A DNA stretch of 64,000 bases from Pseudomonas syringae KCTC 12500 (GTDB lineage: Bacteria > Pseudomonadota > Gammaproteobacteria > Pseudomonadales > Pseudomonadaceae), in NCBI RefSeq assembly GCF_000507185.2, contig NZ_AYTM02000002.1:2317501-2381500 (forward strand), given 5' to 3'. Shown one piece after another: positions 22,677-34,054 of this stretch (the first letter of the stretch is position 1; every line of letters begins with the position of its first letter). The notes under the pieces are model-generated. The model was given only the letters and a program-made list of their open reading frames with translations. It did not search any database and was not told the origin of the DNA. The position numbers and the translations under genes were made by a program.

Positions 22677-23183
22677 TCAGGCGTTGAGCTTGTGCTGCTT
22701 TTCGAGCTTCTTCTTGATCCGGTCACGCTTGAGGTTGGAAAGGTAATCGACGAACAGCTTGCCGTTCAGGTGATCGCATTCATGCTGGATACAGATGGCG
22801 AGCAGGCCCTCGGCGACCAGTTCGTAAGGCTTGCCGTCACGGTCCAGTGCCTTGACGCGGACCTTTTGCGGACGGTCGACGTTCTCGTAGAAACCGGGAA
22901 CCGACAGGCAGCCTTCCTGATACTGATCCATTTCATCGGTCAGTTTTTCGATTTCAGGATTGATGAGGACCATCGGTTCGCTGCGGTCTTCGCTCAGGTC
23001 CATGACGACCACGCGCTTGTGGACGTTGACCTGAGTCGCTGCCAGGCCGATACCTGGCGCTTCGTACATGGTTTCAAACATGTCGTCGACCAACTGGCGA
23101 ATGCCTTCGTCTACCATCGCCACAGGTTTGGCGATGGTGCGCAGGCGCGAATCGGGAAATTCGAGGATGTTTAGAATGGCCAT
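22677..23183 (-). CDS. def: Peptide deformylase (168 aa)
   Basis: Metal-dependent enzyme that removes the N-formyl group from new proteins. All three motifs are intact: GIGLAATQ (44-51), EGCLSVPG with metal ligand Cys92, and HECDH with His134, Glu135 and His138. Length is normal. First gene of the def-fmt-rsmB-trkA cluster and divergent from the LysM gene. Confidence 0.98.
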   Translation of the reverse strand: MAILNILEFPDSRLRTIAKPVAMVDEGIRQLVDDMFETMYEAPGIGLAATQVNVHKRVVVMDLSEDRSEPMVLINPEIEKLTDEMDQYQEGCLSVPGFYENVDRPQKVRVKALDRDGKPYELVAEGLLAICIQHECDHLNGKLFVDYLSNLKRDRIKKKLEKQHKLNA

Positions 23184-23308
23184 ATACGTAAGAGCTGCAC
23201 TGTTAAGGTAAAGTCAATGTTGGGTGCCGGGCCCGGGAGTTCAAGGCAGGCAGCCCAGGACAGGACTCTAGGGTTCGCGTGAGGCAACATGATAAAGGGA
23301 TTCACCGC

Positions 23309-24331
23309 ATGAGGAAATCACTACTCGCCCTGCTGCTCACCGCCAGCGGTCTTGCGCAGGCGCAAGTGCAACTCAGGGAAGGCTATCCGCAGAGCTACAC
23401 CGTTGTCGCCGGGGACACACTCTGGGACATTTCCGGAAAGTTCTTGCGTGAACCGTGGAAATGGCGCGAGATCTGGCGGGCCAATCCGCAAGTCCACGAC
23501 CCCGACCTGATCTACCCCGGTGACACGCTCGCGCTGACCTGGGTCGATGGTCAGCCGCGTGTGACGCTCAATCGCGGCGAGTCGCGTGGCACCATCAAGT
23601 TGTCACCGCGTGTGCGCAGTACGCCGATGGTCGAGGCCATTCCGAGCATTCCGTTGGGGGCGATCAACGCATTCCTGATCAGCAATCGGATTGTCGACAG
23701 CGCCGAGCAGTTCGAAAAAGCCCCCTACATCGTCGCCGGCAATGCCGAGCGCGTGCTCAGTGGCAACGGTGATCGCGCCTACGCACGGGGCGCGCTTGAC
23801 CCGTCGCACAGCGTCTATGGCATCTTCCGTCAGGGCAAGACCTACATCGATCCCAAGACCCAGGAAGTGCTGGGCATCAACGCCGATGACGTCGGCAGCG
23901 CCGAGGTGGTCGCCACCGAGGGTGACGTCTCGACCCTGATTCTGCAGCGCTCCACGCAGGAAGTGCGTCTGGGCGACCGCTTGTTAAGCAGCGAAGAGCG
24001 CGCCATCAGCTCGACGTTCCTGCCCAGCGCTCCGCAGGCGCCGATAGACGGTTTGATTCTGGATGTACCACGCGGCGTCACCCAGGTCAGCGTGCTGGAT
24101 GTGGTCACCCTCGACAAGGGCAAACGCGACGGCCTGACCGAGGGCAACGTGCTGGCGATCTACAAGACCAGCGAGACTGTGCGCGACCGAATCACCGGAG
24201 AGCTGGTAAAAATCCCCGACGAACGGGCCGGCCTGCTGATGGTTTTCCGTACCTACGACAAGCTTAGTTACGCCTTGGTCCTGCAAGCCAACCGATCTTT
24301 GGCCATCATGGACAAGGTTCGCAACCCGTAG
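23309..24331 (+). CDS. Secreted LysM-domain peptidoglycan-binding protein (340 aa)
   Basis: ATG at 23309 gives a clean Sec signal peptide (MRKSLLALLLTASGLAQAQ). A LysM domain follows at about 28-78, starting YTVVAGDTLWDISGKFL and ending IYPGDTLALTWV, so the protein should bind peptidoglycan in the periplasm. The remaining 260 residues have no domain I can name but are typical of the LysM protein found next to dprA in pseudomonads. Divergent from def; dprA lies 123 nt downstream. Confidence 0.88.
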   Translation: MRKSLLALLLTASGLAQAQVQLREGYPQSYTVVAGDTLWDISGKFLREPWKWREIWRANPQVHDPDLIYPGDTLALTWVDGQPRVTLNRGESRGTIKLSPRVRSTPMVEAIPSIPLGAINAFLISNRIVDSAEQFEKAPYIVAGNAERVLSGNGDRAYARGALDPSHSVYGIFRQGKTYIDPKTQEVLGINADDVGSAEVVATEGDVSTLILQRSTQEVRLGDRLLSSEERAISSTFLPSAPQAPIDGLILDVPRGVTQVSVLDVVTLDKGKRDGLTEGNVLAIYKTSETVRDRITGELVKIPDERAGLLMVFRTYDKLSYALVLQANRSLAIMDKVRNP

Positions 24332-24454
24332 ACGCATGTTTCAGATCTGACACGGATTTGTGTGACGAACCAGACACTTATCAAATTGTTGTCAACAGAG
24401 TTATCCACAGGTTTGTGCATCATTCGGGATGCACGATGGATCAGGGACGATCTC

Positions 24455-25573
24455 ATGCCATTGTTCGAAAATGCCCCCTCTTCGCCCGCAGAGCTGGAAG
24501 CGCGTTTGCGCATCCACCGCCTGCCTGAGATAGGGCCGAAACGCTTTTCCAGACTGATCGAAGCCTTCGGATCGGCCTCGTCGGCGCTCAGTGCGCCGGC
24601 CAGCGCATGGCGTGCGCTGGGCATTCCTGGTGCCTGTGCCGAGGCGCGTCGTGATCCATTAGTACGTGATGGCGCCAGTGCCGCACTGGCCTGGCTGGAG
24701 CGTCCGGCCCAGCATTTGCTGATGTGGGACGACCCTGGCTACCCCGCATTGCTGGCGCAGATCGCTGATCCACCGCCGCTGATCTTCATTGCCGGCGACC
24801 CTTCGATCCTCGAGCGTCCGCAGTTGGGAATGGTCGGCAGTCGTCGCGCCTCCCGACCCGGGCTGGACACCGCCAGCGCTTTTGCGCGCAGCCTGGCGGC
24901 TGCCGGTTTTGTGATCACCAGCGGTCTGGCGCGAGGTATTGACGGCGCCGCGCATCAGGGCGCATTGGATGTCGGTGGGCTTACAATCGGCGTGCTTGGC
25001 ACCGGGCTCGAAAAACTTTATCCACAGCAGCATCGCGCCCTCGCCGCGCAGATGGCCGCCCAGGGCGGCGCAGTGATTTCCGAGTTCCCGCTGGACGCCG
25101 AACCGCAGGCCAGCAACTTCCCGCGACGTAACCGAATCATCAGCGGCCTGTCGCTGGGCATACTGGTGGTCGAGGCCAGTGTCGCCAGCGGCTCGTTGAT
25201 TACCGCGCGACTGGCCGCCGAGCATGGACGGGAGGTGTATGCGATACCCGGCTCGATTCATCACCCTGGCGCCAAGGGCTGTCATCAGTTGATACGTGAC
25301 GGCGCGACACTGGTCGAGACCGTCGAGCACATTCTTGAAGGCTTGCAGCACTGGAAACGTGTTGCGCCCAGCGTCGATCCCGTCACGCCGGCGAAGCCTG
25401 GCCCTTGCGATCATCCGCTGTTGGCGCTGCTGCACGCCGCACCGCACACCAGCGAGGGGCTGTCGGTGTCATGCGGCTGGCCGTTGCCCAAGGTATTGGC
25501 AGGCCTGACCGAGCTGGAACTGGATGGACGCATAAGCTGTGAAGCAGGACGATGGTTCGCCAGAGCGCCCTGA
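24455..25573 (+). CDS. dprA: DNA-processing protein DprA (372 aa)
   Basis: Single-strand DNA-binding protein that loads RecA in natural transformation; it is also widespread in bacteria not known to transform. The Rossmann-like core contains [35 protein letters not shown] and [21 protein letters not shown] winged-helix C-terminal domain follows. I chose ATG at 24455 ([18 protein letters not shown]); an open frame continues upstream to 24362 but is not conserved family sequence. Two perfect DnaA boxes lie here, one upstream (24401-24409) and one inside the gene (25018-25026). Confidence 0.94.
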   Translation: MPLFENAPSSPAELEARLRIHRLPEIGPKRFSRLIEAFGSASSALSAPASAWRALGIPGACAEARRDPLVRDGASAALAWLERPAQHLLMWDDPGYPALLAQIADPPPLIFIAGDPSILERPQLGMVGSRRASRPGLDTASAFARSLAAAGFVITSGLARGIDGAAHQGALDVGGLTIGVLGTGLEKLYPQQHRALAAQMAAQGGAVISEFPLDAEPQASNFPRRNRIISGLSLGILVVEASVASGSLITARLAAEHGREVYAIPGSIHHPGAKGCHQLIRDGATLVETVEHILEGLQHWKRVAPSVDPVTPAKPGPCDHPLLALLHAAPHTSEGLSVSCGWPLPKVLAGLTELELDGRISCEAGRWFARAP

Positions 25574-25611
25574 GGTTAAACTGCCCCCAGGATTCAGTGG
25601 AGAGACAAACA

Positions 25612-26169
25612 ATGGTCAGCAGTTGGCGAGTGCAACAAGCCGCTCAGGATATTCGAGCCGGTGCGGTGATTGCCTACCCGACCGAGGCAGTCTGGGGGCT
25701 GGGGTGCGATCCGTGGGATGAAGAAGCGGTCTATCGTCTGCTGGCGATCAAGTCACGGCCGGTGGAAAAAGGCCTGATCCTGATTGCCGACAACATTCGC
25801 CAGTTCGACTTCCTGTTCGAAGACTTCCCCGAACTGTGGCTCGACCGCATGGCCAGCACCTGGCCTGGGCCCAACACCTGGCTGGTACCGCATCAGAACC
25901 TGCTGCCCGAGTGGATCACCGGCATTCACGAAACCGTGGCGCTGCGTGTTACCGATCACCCGACTGTGCGTGAACTGTGCGCGCTGGTCGGTCCGTTGAT
26001 CTCCACCTCCGCCAACCCGGCGGGTCGCCCTGCCGCGCGTTCGAGATTGCGCGTCGAGCAGTATTTCCGCGGGCAGATCGACGGGGTTCTTGGCGGCAGC
26101 CTGGGCGGCCGTCGGAACCCCAGCGTGATACGCGATATCGCAACCGCGCAGATCGTGCGCGCCGGCTGA
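25612..26169 (+). CDS. tsaC: Threonylcarbamoyl-AMP synthase TsaC/YrdC (185 aa)
   Basis: Makes threonylcarbamoyl-AMP for the t6A37 modification of ANN-decoding tRNAs. The active-site region is [17 protein letters not shown] with [29 protein letters not shown] is the conserved C-terminal motif. I chose ATG at 25612, which follows GGAGAG. It lies 38 nt after dprA, the usual pairing. Confidence 0.95.
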   Translation: MVSSWRVQQAAQDIRAGAVIAYPTEAVWGLGCDPWDEEAVYRLLAIKSRPVEKGLILIADNIRQFDFLFEDFPELWLDRMASTWPGPNTWLVPHQNLLPEWITGIHETVALRVTDHPTVRELCALVGPLISTSANPAGRPAARSRLRVEQYFRGQIDGVLGGSLGGRRNPSVIRDIATAQIVRAG

Positions 26170-26205
26170 CGCTGGCGCACACAGCGCGGGTTCAGTGGTA
26201 GACGA

Positions 26206-27180
26206 TCAAGGGATCAGAATGGTCGAGCCAGTGGTGCGCCGGGCCGACAGCTCGGTCTGCGCCTTGGCGGCGTCTTTCAGGGCGTACTGCTGAATGCCAT
26301 CGACCTTTAGCTTGCCGCTGGCGAGCATGTCGAACAGCTCGTCAGCCATGGCCTGCAGGTTCTGCGCATTGTTGGCGTAAGAGCCCAGCGTCGGGCGGGT
26401 GACATACACCGAACCCTTTTGCGCCAGAATCCCGAGATTCACGCCCGAGACCGGCCCGGACGCATTGCCGAAGCTCACTACCAGCCCGCGTGGCGCCACG
26501 CAGTCGAGTGACGTCAGCCAGGTGTCTTGGCCCACCCCGTCGTAGACCACCGGGCATTTCTTGCCGTCGGTCAGTTCCAGCACGCGCTTGGCGACATCTT
26601 CGTGGCTGTAATCGATGGTTTCCCAGGCACCCAGCGCCTTAGCGTGTGCGGCCTTCTCCGGCGAACTGACCGTACCGATCATTTTGGCGCCCAGCGCCTT
26701 GACCCATTGGCATGCCAGCGAGCCCACACCACCCGCAGCGGCATGAAACAGAATGATCTCGCCCGGCTTCACTTGATACGTCTGACGCAGCAGATACTGC
26801 ACCGTCAGGCCCTTGAGCATCAGGGCTGCGGCCTGCTCGAAACTGATCGAGTCAGCCAGCTTCACCAGATTCGCTTCAGGCAGCACGTGCACTTCGCTGT
26901 ACGCCCCCAGCGGCCCGGTGCCGTAGGCGACACGATCACCGACCTTGAAGCGCGTCACCTCGGCCCCCACCGCCTCGACCACCCCCGCCCCTTCGGCACC
27001 GAGGCCGGAAGGCAGCGGCGTCGGATACAGCCCGCTGCGGTAATAGGTATCGATGAAATTCAGGCCGATGGCCTTGTTACGCACAACCACCGCCTGCGGC
27101 CCCGGAGCCTCCGGTTCGAAATCGACATATTCAAGAACCTCGGGTCCTCCGACAGCGCTGAACTGGATACGCTTTGCCAT
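26206..27180 (-). CDS. qor: NADPH:quinone oxidoreductase, zinc-independent MDR family (324 aa)
   Basis: Medium-chain dehydrogenase/reductase of the QOR type, which reduces quinones with NADPH. The GroES-like domain starts MAKRIQFSAVGGPEVLEYVD and contains GLNFIDTYYRSGLYPTPLPS. The nucleotide-binding motif is AAAGGVGSLACQWVKALGAK. No structural zinc cysteine cluster is present, as expected for QOR. Length is normal. It is convergent with tsaC and divergent from hemF. Confidence 0.93.
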   Translation of the reverse strand: MAKRIQFSAVGGPEVLEYVDFEPEAPGPQAVVVRNKAIGLNFIDTYYRSGLYPTPLPSGLGAEGAGVVEAVGAEVTRFKVGDRVAYGTGPLGAYSEVHVLPEANLVKLADSISFEQAAALMLKGLTVQYLLRQTYQVKPGEIILFHAAAGGVGSLACQWVKALGAKMIGTVSSPEKAAHAKALGAWETIDYSHEDVAKRVLELTDGKKCPVVYDGVGQDTWLTSLDCVAPRGLVVSFGNASGPVSGVNLGILAQKGSVYVTRPTLGSYANNAQNLQAMADELFDMLASGKLKVDGIQQYALKDAAKAQTELSARRTTGSTILIP

Positions 27181-27342
27181 GTGCTCTCTCCTTGATGGTT
27201 AAAACAAGCTGCGAAAGCCCCCATCGGACTCCTTCCCCGGACCTTCGTCAACTGCCAGCCCGCGTCGCCGATGGTATGCTACGCGCCAATTTGCCTGCGC
27301 CTCTTTTGCTGCGGGGGCTCAGCCGTTTGACGTCAGCCGTAA

Positions 27343-28265
<923 letters not shown>

Positions 28266-28266
<1 letters not shown>

Positions 28267-29090
28267 TGGACCAGTATGTCGTCTTCGGTAACCCCATTGG
28301 TCACAGCAAGTCGCCGCTGATTCATCGCCTGTTCGCCGAGCAAACCGGTCAGGCACTGAATTACCAGACCGCGCTGGCACCGCTGGACGATTTCACGGCG
28401 TTTGCCCAGGCGTTTTTCCAGACCGGGCGTGGTGCCAACGTGACGGTGCCTTTCAAGGAGGAGGCGTTTCGCCTGGCCGACAGCCTGACCGAGCGCGGGC
28501 AGCGTGCGGGGGCCGTCAACACCCTGAGCAAGCTCGACGACGGAACTCTGCTGGGCGATAACACTGACGGTGCGGGGCTGGTACGTGATCTGACGGTCAA
28601 CTGCGCGCGCAGCCTGCGTGGTCAGCGCATTCTGTTGCTGGGCGCAGGCGGTGCGGTGCGTGGCGCGCTGGAGCCGTTGCTTGCGCAACAGCCCGCTGCG
28701 TTGGTGATCGCCAATCGTACGGTCGAGAAAGCCGAGCGACTGGCGCAGGAGTTCGCCGACCTCGGGCCGGTATTTGCCAGCAGCTTCGACTGGCTTGAAG
28801 AGTCGGTGGACGTGATCATCAACGCCACCTCGGCCAGCCTGGCCGGAGAGCTGCCACCCATTGCGCCCAGCCTCATCCAGCCGGGAGTGACCTTCTGCTA
28901 CGACATGATGTACAGCAACGAGCCCACTGCTTTTTGCCGGTGGGCCACAGAACAGGGTGCGGCGCAGTCGGTTGATGGCCTGGGGATGCTGGTCGAACAG
29001 GCTGCAGAAGCCTTCCTGTTGTGGCGCGGCGTGCGCCCGGATTCAGCGCCTGTATTGGCGGAGTTGCGCAGATTGCTGGCTGCGGGTTGA
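28266..29090 (+). CDS. aroE: Shikimate dehydrogenase (274 aa)
   Basis: NADPH-dependent enzyme of the shikimate pathway. The start is [19 protein letters not shown]. The catalytic Lys lies in [13 protein letters not shown] and the Asp in [11 protein letters not shown]. The NADP-binding motif is [12 protein letters not shown] and [10 protein letters not shown] follows. Length is normal. Translationally coupled to hemF, the common order in pseudomonads. Confidence 0.97.
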
Positions 29091-29144
29091 TCGGCTATCT
29101 GCGGACTACCGTGCCAATGCTCCGAGTTATACACAAGTCCGCTT

Positions 29145-29275
29145 TTGATTCTGGCCGAAGGCCGTGGAAGCGAACCGGGCGACGCTTCGCTTGTTCGCGA
29201 AGGCGGTATTTCAGATGATGTATTTTCGGCGATTATACCTGCCCTTTCGCGAACAAGTTCGCTCCCACGCCCTCC
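29145..29275. repeat. Pseudomonas REP-type inverted pair between aroE and sulP
   Basis: Two inverted REP units are visible: GCTTCGCTTGTTCGCGAAGGC at about 29184-29204 and its partner TTTCGCGAACAAGTTCGC followed by TCCCACGCC at about 29245-29271. The left part (TTCTGGCCGAAGGCCGTGG...) recurs in inverse orientation at about 51880-51930. REP pairs between convergent genes are typical of Pseudomonas genomes and can form stable hairpins. Confidence 0.8.
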
Positions 29276-29347
29276 GGGCAGAAGCCAAATCTACGGGCTT
29301 ATCGGGACCTTTGTAGAACGCAGAGCATCGCGACGATGATTCACAGC

Positions 29348-30916
29348 TCAATCCTCAAACAGAATCGGGCACTTCTCCGCCCCTTCCAGCTTGTGCAGTT
29401 CTTCGATCACTTGCGGCCTGGCATTGCGCAGGACCAGCACTCTGCCCTGCCGGCCCAGTCGTCTGGCTTCCTGATGAAGCATCTCCACGCCTGAGTAATC
29501 GATGAAGTTGATCTGCTGCGCATCGATCACCACTCGCACACCTTCGGTACGTTGCAGGCGGGTCTGCAGGTAGTGGCTGGCGCCGAAGAAGATCGATCCG
29601 CCGACCCGCAGGACCTCCTCGTCGCCCTCGCGCCACTGCTGGACGCGCGGTTGCGAGGTGCGCTTGAGGTAGAAGAGCAGCGAGGCCAGTACACCGGCGT
29701 AGATCGCGGTTTGCAGCTCCAGCAACAAGGTGGCCAGACAGGTCAGCGCCATCACGAAAAACTCGGCGCGGCTGACGCGGAACAGCGCACGAATGCCTCG
29801 ACGATCCACCAGCCCCCAACAGATCAGCAGAATTGAGGCGGCCATGGCCGGGATCGGAATGTGCGATATCAACGAGGCACCGGCGACCGCGAACAACGCC
29901 ACCCACAACGCAGAAAACACTCCCGCCAACGGCGAGCGCGCACCTGCCTCGTAACTCAATGCCGCTCGGGTAAAAGACCCGGCTGACAGGTAGCCGGAGA
30001 ACAGCGAGCCGACCATGTTCGACAGCCCCTGGGCACGCACCTCCTGATTGGCATTGAGCATCTGCTGCGAACGAGCCGACAGCGAGCGGGCAATCGACAG
30101 GCTGTTGACCAGCCCGAGCATGCCCACCGCCACGGCGGTCGGCAGCAGTTTGAGGATCAGTTCGACGTCCAGCGGCAACGGGCTGAAGGGCGGCAGATGG
30201 CCGACGAAGGCGCTGACCACACGGACATGGCCGAACATCGCTGGCCACAGCCACACCAGCAGGCTACTCGATACCAGTGCGATCAATAGCGTCGGCCAGC
30301 GAGGCACCAGAAGCTTGAGTCCGATGCCCAGTGCCAGGGTCAACAGACCGAGCATCAGCGAAGACAGATCGACTTCACGCCAATGCTCGAGCACGGCGGT
30401 CAGGCTTTTGAGGGCGGTGGTCTGACTCGGCAGATCGATGCCCAACAGATTGGGCATCTGCCCGAGCGCAATCACCACCGCAGCGCCCAGCGTGAAACCC
30501 AGCACCACCGAATGCGAAACGAAATTCACCAGCGCACCGAAGCGCATCATCCCCAGCAACAGCTGAAACACACCGGCGATGAAGGTCAGCAGCAGGATCA
30601 ACATGATGTAGTCCTGACTGGCCGGGACGGCGAGCGGGCTGACACTGGCATACAGCACGATGGATATAGCCGCAGTCGGCCCGCAGATCAGGTGCCAGGA
30701 CGATCCCCACAGACAGGCCACGAGGACTGGAACAATCGCAGCGTAGAGACCGTACTCAGGCGGCAGCCCGGCGATCAGTGCGTAAGCGATGGATTGCGGC
30801 AGCGCCAGAATGGCGCCACTCAGGCCCACCAGCGCATCACGCCCGACGCTGGCGCGATTCTGCTGCGGCAGCCAGGCGAGAAAGGGTAGAAATTTATGGC
30901 GATTGAGCCAGCGCAT
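29348..30916 (-). CDS. SulP-family anion (sulfate) transporter with STAS domain (522 aa)
   Basis: Inner-membrane transporter of the SLC26/SulP family. The start WLPQQNRASVGRDALVGL leads into about 10-12 hydrophobic segments; the conserved GLPPEYGLYAAIVP motif is present near residue 50. The C-terminal STAS domain (about 430-520) includes VVIDAQQINFIDYSGVEML. The substrate is inferred: sulfate is attractive because the choline-sulfatase upstream releases sulfate. It is the last gene of the minus-strand run betC-choX-small protein-sulP. Confidence 0.9.
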   Translation of the reverse strand: MRWLNRHKFLPFLAWLPQQNRASVGRDALVGLSGAILALPQSIAYALIAGLPPEYGLYAAIVPVLVACLWGSSWHLICGPTAAISIVLYASVSPLAVPASQDYIMLILLLTFIAGVFQLLLGMMRFGALVNFVSHSVVLGFTLGAAVVIALGQMPNLLGIDLPSQTTALKSLTAVLEHWREVDLSSLMLGLLTLALGIGLKLLVPRWPTLLIALVSSSLLVWLWPAMFGHVRVVSAFVGHLPPFSPLPLDVELILKLLPTAVAVGMLGLVNSLSIARSLSARSQQMLNANQEVRAQGLSNMVGSLFSGYLSAGSFTRAALSYEAGARSPLAGVFSALWVALFAVAGASLISHIPIPAMAASILLICWGLVDRRGIRALFRVSRAEFFVMALTCLATLLLELQTAIYAGVLASLLFYLKRTSQPRVQQWREGDEEVLRVGGSIFFGASHYLQTRLQRTEGVRVVIDAQQINFIDYSGVEMLHQEARRLGRQGRVLVLRNARPQVIEELHKLEGAEKCPILFED

Positions 30917-30987
30917 CGGTCCCTCATGTTGGATGGGTCACTGCATCACTACGTCAGACCGTTTCTGCCCGGAGCCGTGAGCGAACG

Positions 30988-31305
30988 CTAGTTCATGGCG
31001 TAGCATTTCGAGGTGGCGACGTTTGTGTCTGACCCGGTTCCAGCGCCTCTGAGCATGCAGATAACATAGTGTTTCTTGTTCTTGAGGGTCACTACCGGAC
31101 CAATGTCTGCCACGTACGAAGAAACGACCGTTGCTCCTGCATTGAGCATCTCTTCCATAGAGACATTGACGGCCTCCAGCTTGGTCGGATATTCCAGAGC
31201 GTTTCCAGGCACTTTGGCGCTGGTTTCTGGTGGCCAGCTACCCGCAGAGGCAAAGGATGCGCTCAGAATCAGGGCCAGCGAGAGGGGTATAAGTGACATT
31301 TTCAT
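30988..31305 (-). CDS. Small secreted protein of unknown function (105 aa)
   Basis: ATG at 31305 follows a good CTGGAGA ribosome site and gives a clear Sec signal (MKMSLIPLSLALILSASFASA). The mature part is about 85 residues and has two cysteines near the C-terminus (CMLRGAG and SKCYAMN) that could pair. I recognise no family. It sits 71 nt before sulP and 166 nt after choX on the same strand. Confidence 0.75.
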   Translation of the reverse strand: MKMSLIPLSLALILSASFASAGSWPPETSAKVPGNALEYPTKLEAVNVSMEEMLNAGATVVSSYVADIGPVVTLKNKKHYVICMLRGAGTGSDTNVATSKCYAMN

Positions 31306-31471
31306 ACTGTTCTCCAGAGTTAGCGGATAGGCCGCACGGCAGTCTAGTGGTTTATCCCCTTTCGTTGGTTCCCAGCTGGTGTCTTCCAGAATGACGCTTT
31401 GAAGTGCCAATATTGCTGAAAACCGGCGCGGTGGAAACCCCTGACGCCGGGTCACTACTTAATGTCGAGGC

Positions 31472-32398
31472 CTACAACTTCGCCTTCACTGCCGCCAGCC
31501 CGTCTTTGCCATCAACCGTCTTCACGCCCTCCAGCCACGTGTCCAGTAACGCAGGGTTGGCCTTGATCCAGGCTTTGGCGGCTGCGCTATTGCTGACCTT
31601 CTTGTTGACCACCTCGGCCATGATGCTGTTTTCCATGTCCAGGGTGAAGCTCAGATTGGTCAGCAGCTTGCCGACGTTCGGGCAGGCTTGAGCATAACCC
31701 TTGCGGGTCAGGGTGAAGACCGAGCCGGTGTCGCCGAAATATTTCTCGCCGCCCTTGAGGTAGTGCATGCCCTTGATCTGCACGTTCATCGGGTGCGGCG
31801 TCCAGCCGAGGAACACCACAAAGGCCTTTTTCTTCACGTTGCGATTGACCTCGGCCAGCATCGCGGTCTCGCTGGATTCCACCAGCTTCCATTTGCCCAG
31901 ATCGAATTCGTTCTTCTTGATGATCTCCTGCAACGACAGGTTGGCAGGTGCGCCGGAACCGATGCCGTAGATCTTCTTGTCGAACTTGTCAGCGAACTTG
32001 TTCAGGTCGGCAAAGTTATGCACACCGGCATCCCAGACGTAATCCGGCACGGCCAGGGTGAACTCGGTGCCCTCAAGGTTTTTCGCCAGTTGCGTCACAT
32101 CACCGGTGGCCACGAATTTGTCGTAAAAGCCCTGCTGCGCCGGCATCCAGTTACCCAGAAACACATCGAGCTTGCCGTCTTTCAAACCGCCATAGGCAAT
32201 CGGCACGGCCAGGGTATCGACCTTGGGCGTGTAGCCCAGGCCCTCGAGTACCACGCTGGTAATCGCGTTGGTGGCCGCAATGTCACTCCAGCCGGGATCG
32301 GCCATCTTCACGGTACTGCAACTGGCGTCCTCTGCCTGCGCTGCAAGGCTGCCGAGGGTCATGACCGCGACCGCAACGGCTGTGGATAACTTCTTCAT
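31472..32398 (-). CDS. choX: Choline ABC transporter periplasmic binding protein ChoX-type (308 aa)
   Basis: Periplasmic solute receptor of the OpuAC/ProX class. A Sec signal (about residues 1-22, ending AAQAEDASC) is followed by MADPGWSDIAATNAITSVVL and the aromatic-rich stretch VFLGNWMPAQQGFYDKF. WTPHPMNVQIKGMHYLKGG is characteristic of choline/betaine receptors whose tryptophans cage the trimethylammonium group. It is 36 nt after betC, so uptake of choline or choline-O-sulfate is likely. No permease or ATPase gene lies beside it. The signal-peptide codons contain a DnaA-box sequence (32381-32389). Confidence 0.9.
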   Translation of the reverse strand: MKKLSTAVAVAVMTLGSLAAQAEDASCSTVKMADPGWSDIAATNAITSVVLEGLGYTPKVDTLAVPIAYGGLKDGKLDVFLGNWMPAQQGFYDKFVATGDVTQLAKNLEGTEFTLAVPDYVWDAGVHNFADLNKFADKFDKKIYGIGSGAPANLSLQEIIKKNEFDLGKWKLVESSETAMLAEVNRNVKKKAFVVFLGWTPHPMNVQIKGMHYLKGGEKYFGDTGSVFTLTRKGYAQACPNVGKLLTNLSFTLDMENSIMAEVVNKKVSNSAAAKAWIKANPALLDTWLEGVKTVDGKDGLAAVKAKL

Positions 32399-32434
32399 TG
32401 ATGTACCCCTTTGGTTTTTTTGGTGTGGGCAGGG

Positions 32435-33940
32435 TCAAGGTTGCGGAAAACGTGCCTTGCGCTCCAGATCGTCCAGATCAATGTGGTTGCGCATGTACTG
32501 CTGACTGGCGTCGACCAGTGGCTGGTGATCCCAACTCTTCAGCTTGCCGGTTGCCAGCGATTTGGCGACGAAGCGCCTTCTGCGCTGGCTGGCGAGCACC
32601 TGTTGGTGTATCGCCGGTATGTCCCACTTGGCCCGAGCTTCCGCCAGGAAGTCAGTGAACAGCTTTTCATGGGCGGGTGACTGGCTCAGGTCCTTCTGCT
32701 CTTTCGGGTCCTTCTTCACATCGAACAGCAGGCACGGGTCCTGCTCCGAATAGATAAATTTGTACGCGCCACGACGGATCATCATCAGCGGGCTGGTTGT
32801 GCCTTCGGCCATGTACTCGCCGAAGACCTCATCGTGTCCGCCCTTGCGTTTCAAATGCGGCATCAGCGAGCGTCCGTCCAATGGCAAACCGGCGTCCAGT
32901 TTGCCTTTGGCCATTTCCACGAAGGTCGGCAGCAAGTCGGCAGTCGACACCGACGCACTGACCCTTCCCGGTTTGAACTGGCCCGGCGCGTACACCACCA
33001 GCGGTACGCGCGCGGCCATTTCGAACCAGTGCATTTTGTACCAGAGACCCTTTTCGCCCAGCATGTCGCCGTGATCGCCGGAGAACACCACGATGGTGTC
33101 TTCCGCCAACCCGACTTCATCGAGCGTCTGCATCAGCTTGCCGACGTTGAGGTCAATGTAGCTGCACGCACCGAAGTAGGCGCGACGTGCATCACGAATC
33201 TTGTCGGTCGGCATGGGCTTGTCCCACAGGTCATAGACCTTGAGCAGCCGTTGCGAATGCGGGTCCAGCGCGGCCTGATTGGCGTGCGGCGTGGGCATCG
33301 GTATTTCGTCGTCGGCGTACAGGTCCCAGAACGGCAGAGGGATGGTGTACGGGTCATGAGGATGAGTCATGGAAACGGTCAGGCAGAACGGCGCATCCCC
33401 GTCCTGGCGCACATGGTCATAAAGGTATTGCTGGGACTTGAACAGCACCTCTTCATCGAAGTCCAGCTGGTTGGTGCGAATGCACGGACCGGCCTGCAAC
33501 ACCGAAGACATGTTGTGATACCAGCTTGGCCGCACGTCCGGCTCGTCCCAGTTGACCGACCAGCCGTAATCGGCCGGGTAGATGTCACTGGTCAGGCGTT
33601 CTTCGTAGCCGTGCAGTTGATCCGGTCCGCAGAAATGCATCTTGCCTGCCAGGGCGGTCTTGTAACCCAGCGCACGCAGGTAGTGGGCATAAGTCGGAAT
33701 ATCGGCCGGGAAGTCGGCTGCGTTGTCGTACGCACCGATCCTGCTCGGCAACTGGCCGCTGACCAGGGTAAAGCGCGACGGTGCGCATAGCGGGCTGTTG
33801 CAATACGCCGAGTCGAACACTACGCCGTTGGCAGCCATGCGGCTCAGGTTCGGCATCAGAATCGGGGACCGGGCGTAAAACGGCAACATTGGCGCGGCCA
33901 TTTGATCGGCCATGATGAACAGAATATTTTTGCGCTTCAT
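32435..33940 (-). CDS. betC: Choline-sulfatase BetC (501 aa)
   Basis: Alkaline-phosphatase-fold sulfatase that hydrolyses choline-O-sulfate to choline and sulfate. The start KRKNILFIMADQMAAPMLPF supplies the metal-binding Asp. The formylglycine site is CAPSR with Cys52. FSGDHGDMLGEKGLWYKMHWFE supplies further metal ligands. There is no signal peptide, so it is cytoplasmic and needs imported substrate, which fits the neighbouring choX. I chose ATG at 33940 by family similarity. Divergent from a LysR regulator. Confidence 0.95.
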   Translation of the reverse strand: MKRKNILFIMADQMAAPMLPFYARSPILMPNLSRMAANGVVFDSAYCNSPLCAPSRFTLVSGQLPSRIGAYDNAADFPADIPTYAHYLRALGYKTALAGKMHFCGPDQLHGYEERLTSDIYPADYGWSVNWDEPDVRPSWYHNMSSVLQAGPCIRTNQLDFDEEVLFKSQQYLYDHVRQDGDAPFCLTVSMTHPHDPYTIPLPFWDLYADDEIPMPTPHANQAALDPHSQRLLKVYDLWDKPMPTDKIRDARRAYFGACSYIDLNVGKLMQTLDEVGLAEDTIVVFSGDHGDMLGEKGLWYKMHWFEMAARVPLVVYAPGQFKPGRVSASVSTADLLPTFVEMAKGKLDAGLPLDGRSLMPHLKRKGGHDEVFGEYMAEGTTSPLMMIRRGAYKFIYSEQDPCLLFDVKKDPKEQKDLSQSPAHEKLFTDFLAEARAKWDIPAIHQQVLASQRRRRFVAKSLATGKLKSWDHQPLVDASQQYMRNHIDLDDLERKARFPQP

Positions 33941-34054
33941 GTAATCGCTGCGTCCCATTGTGAAAAGTTATGCGAAAGTGCCGGGTATGAGAATGGAGTC
34001 CATAACTTTCAGGGTAAAGCCCATACACAGCAATGCCTAGGATAAGCCCAGCTA
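33941..34054. promoter_or_regulatory. Divergent promoter region of betC and its LysR regulator
   Basis: This 114-nt gap separates divergent betC and a LysR-type gene, the standard arrangement for a regulator that controls its neighbour. A TTTTCACAATGGG/CATTGTG-like segment lies near betC, but I cannot define an operator with confidence. Confidence 0.5.
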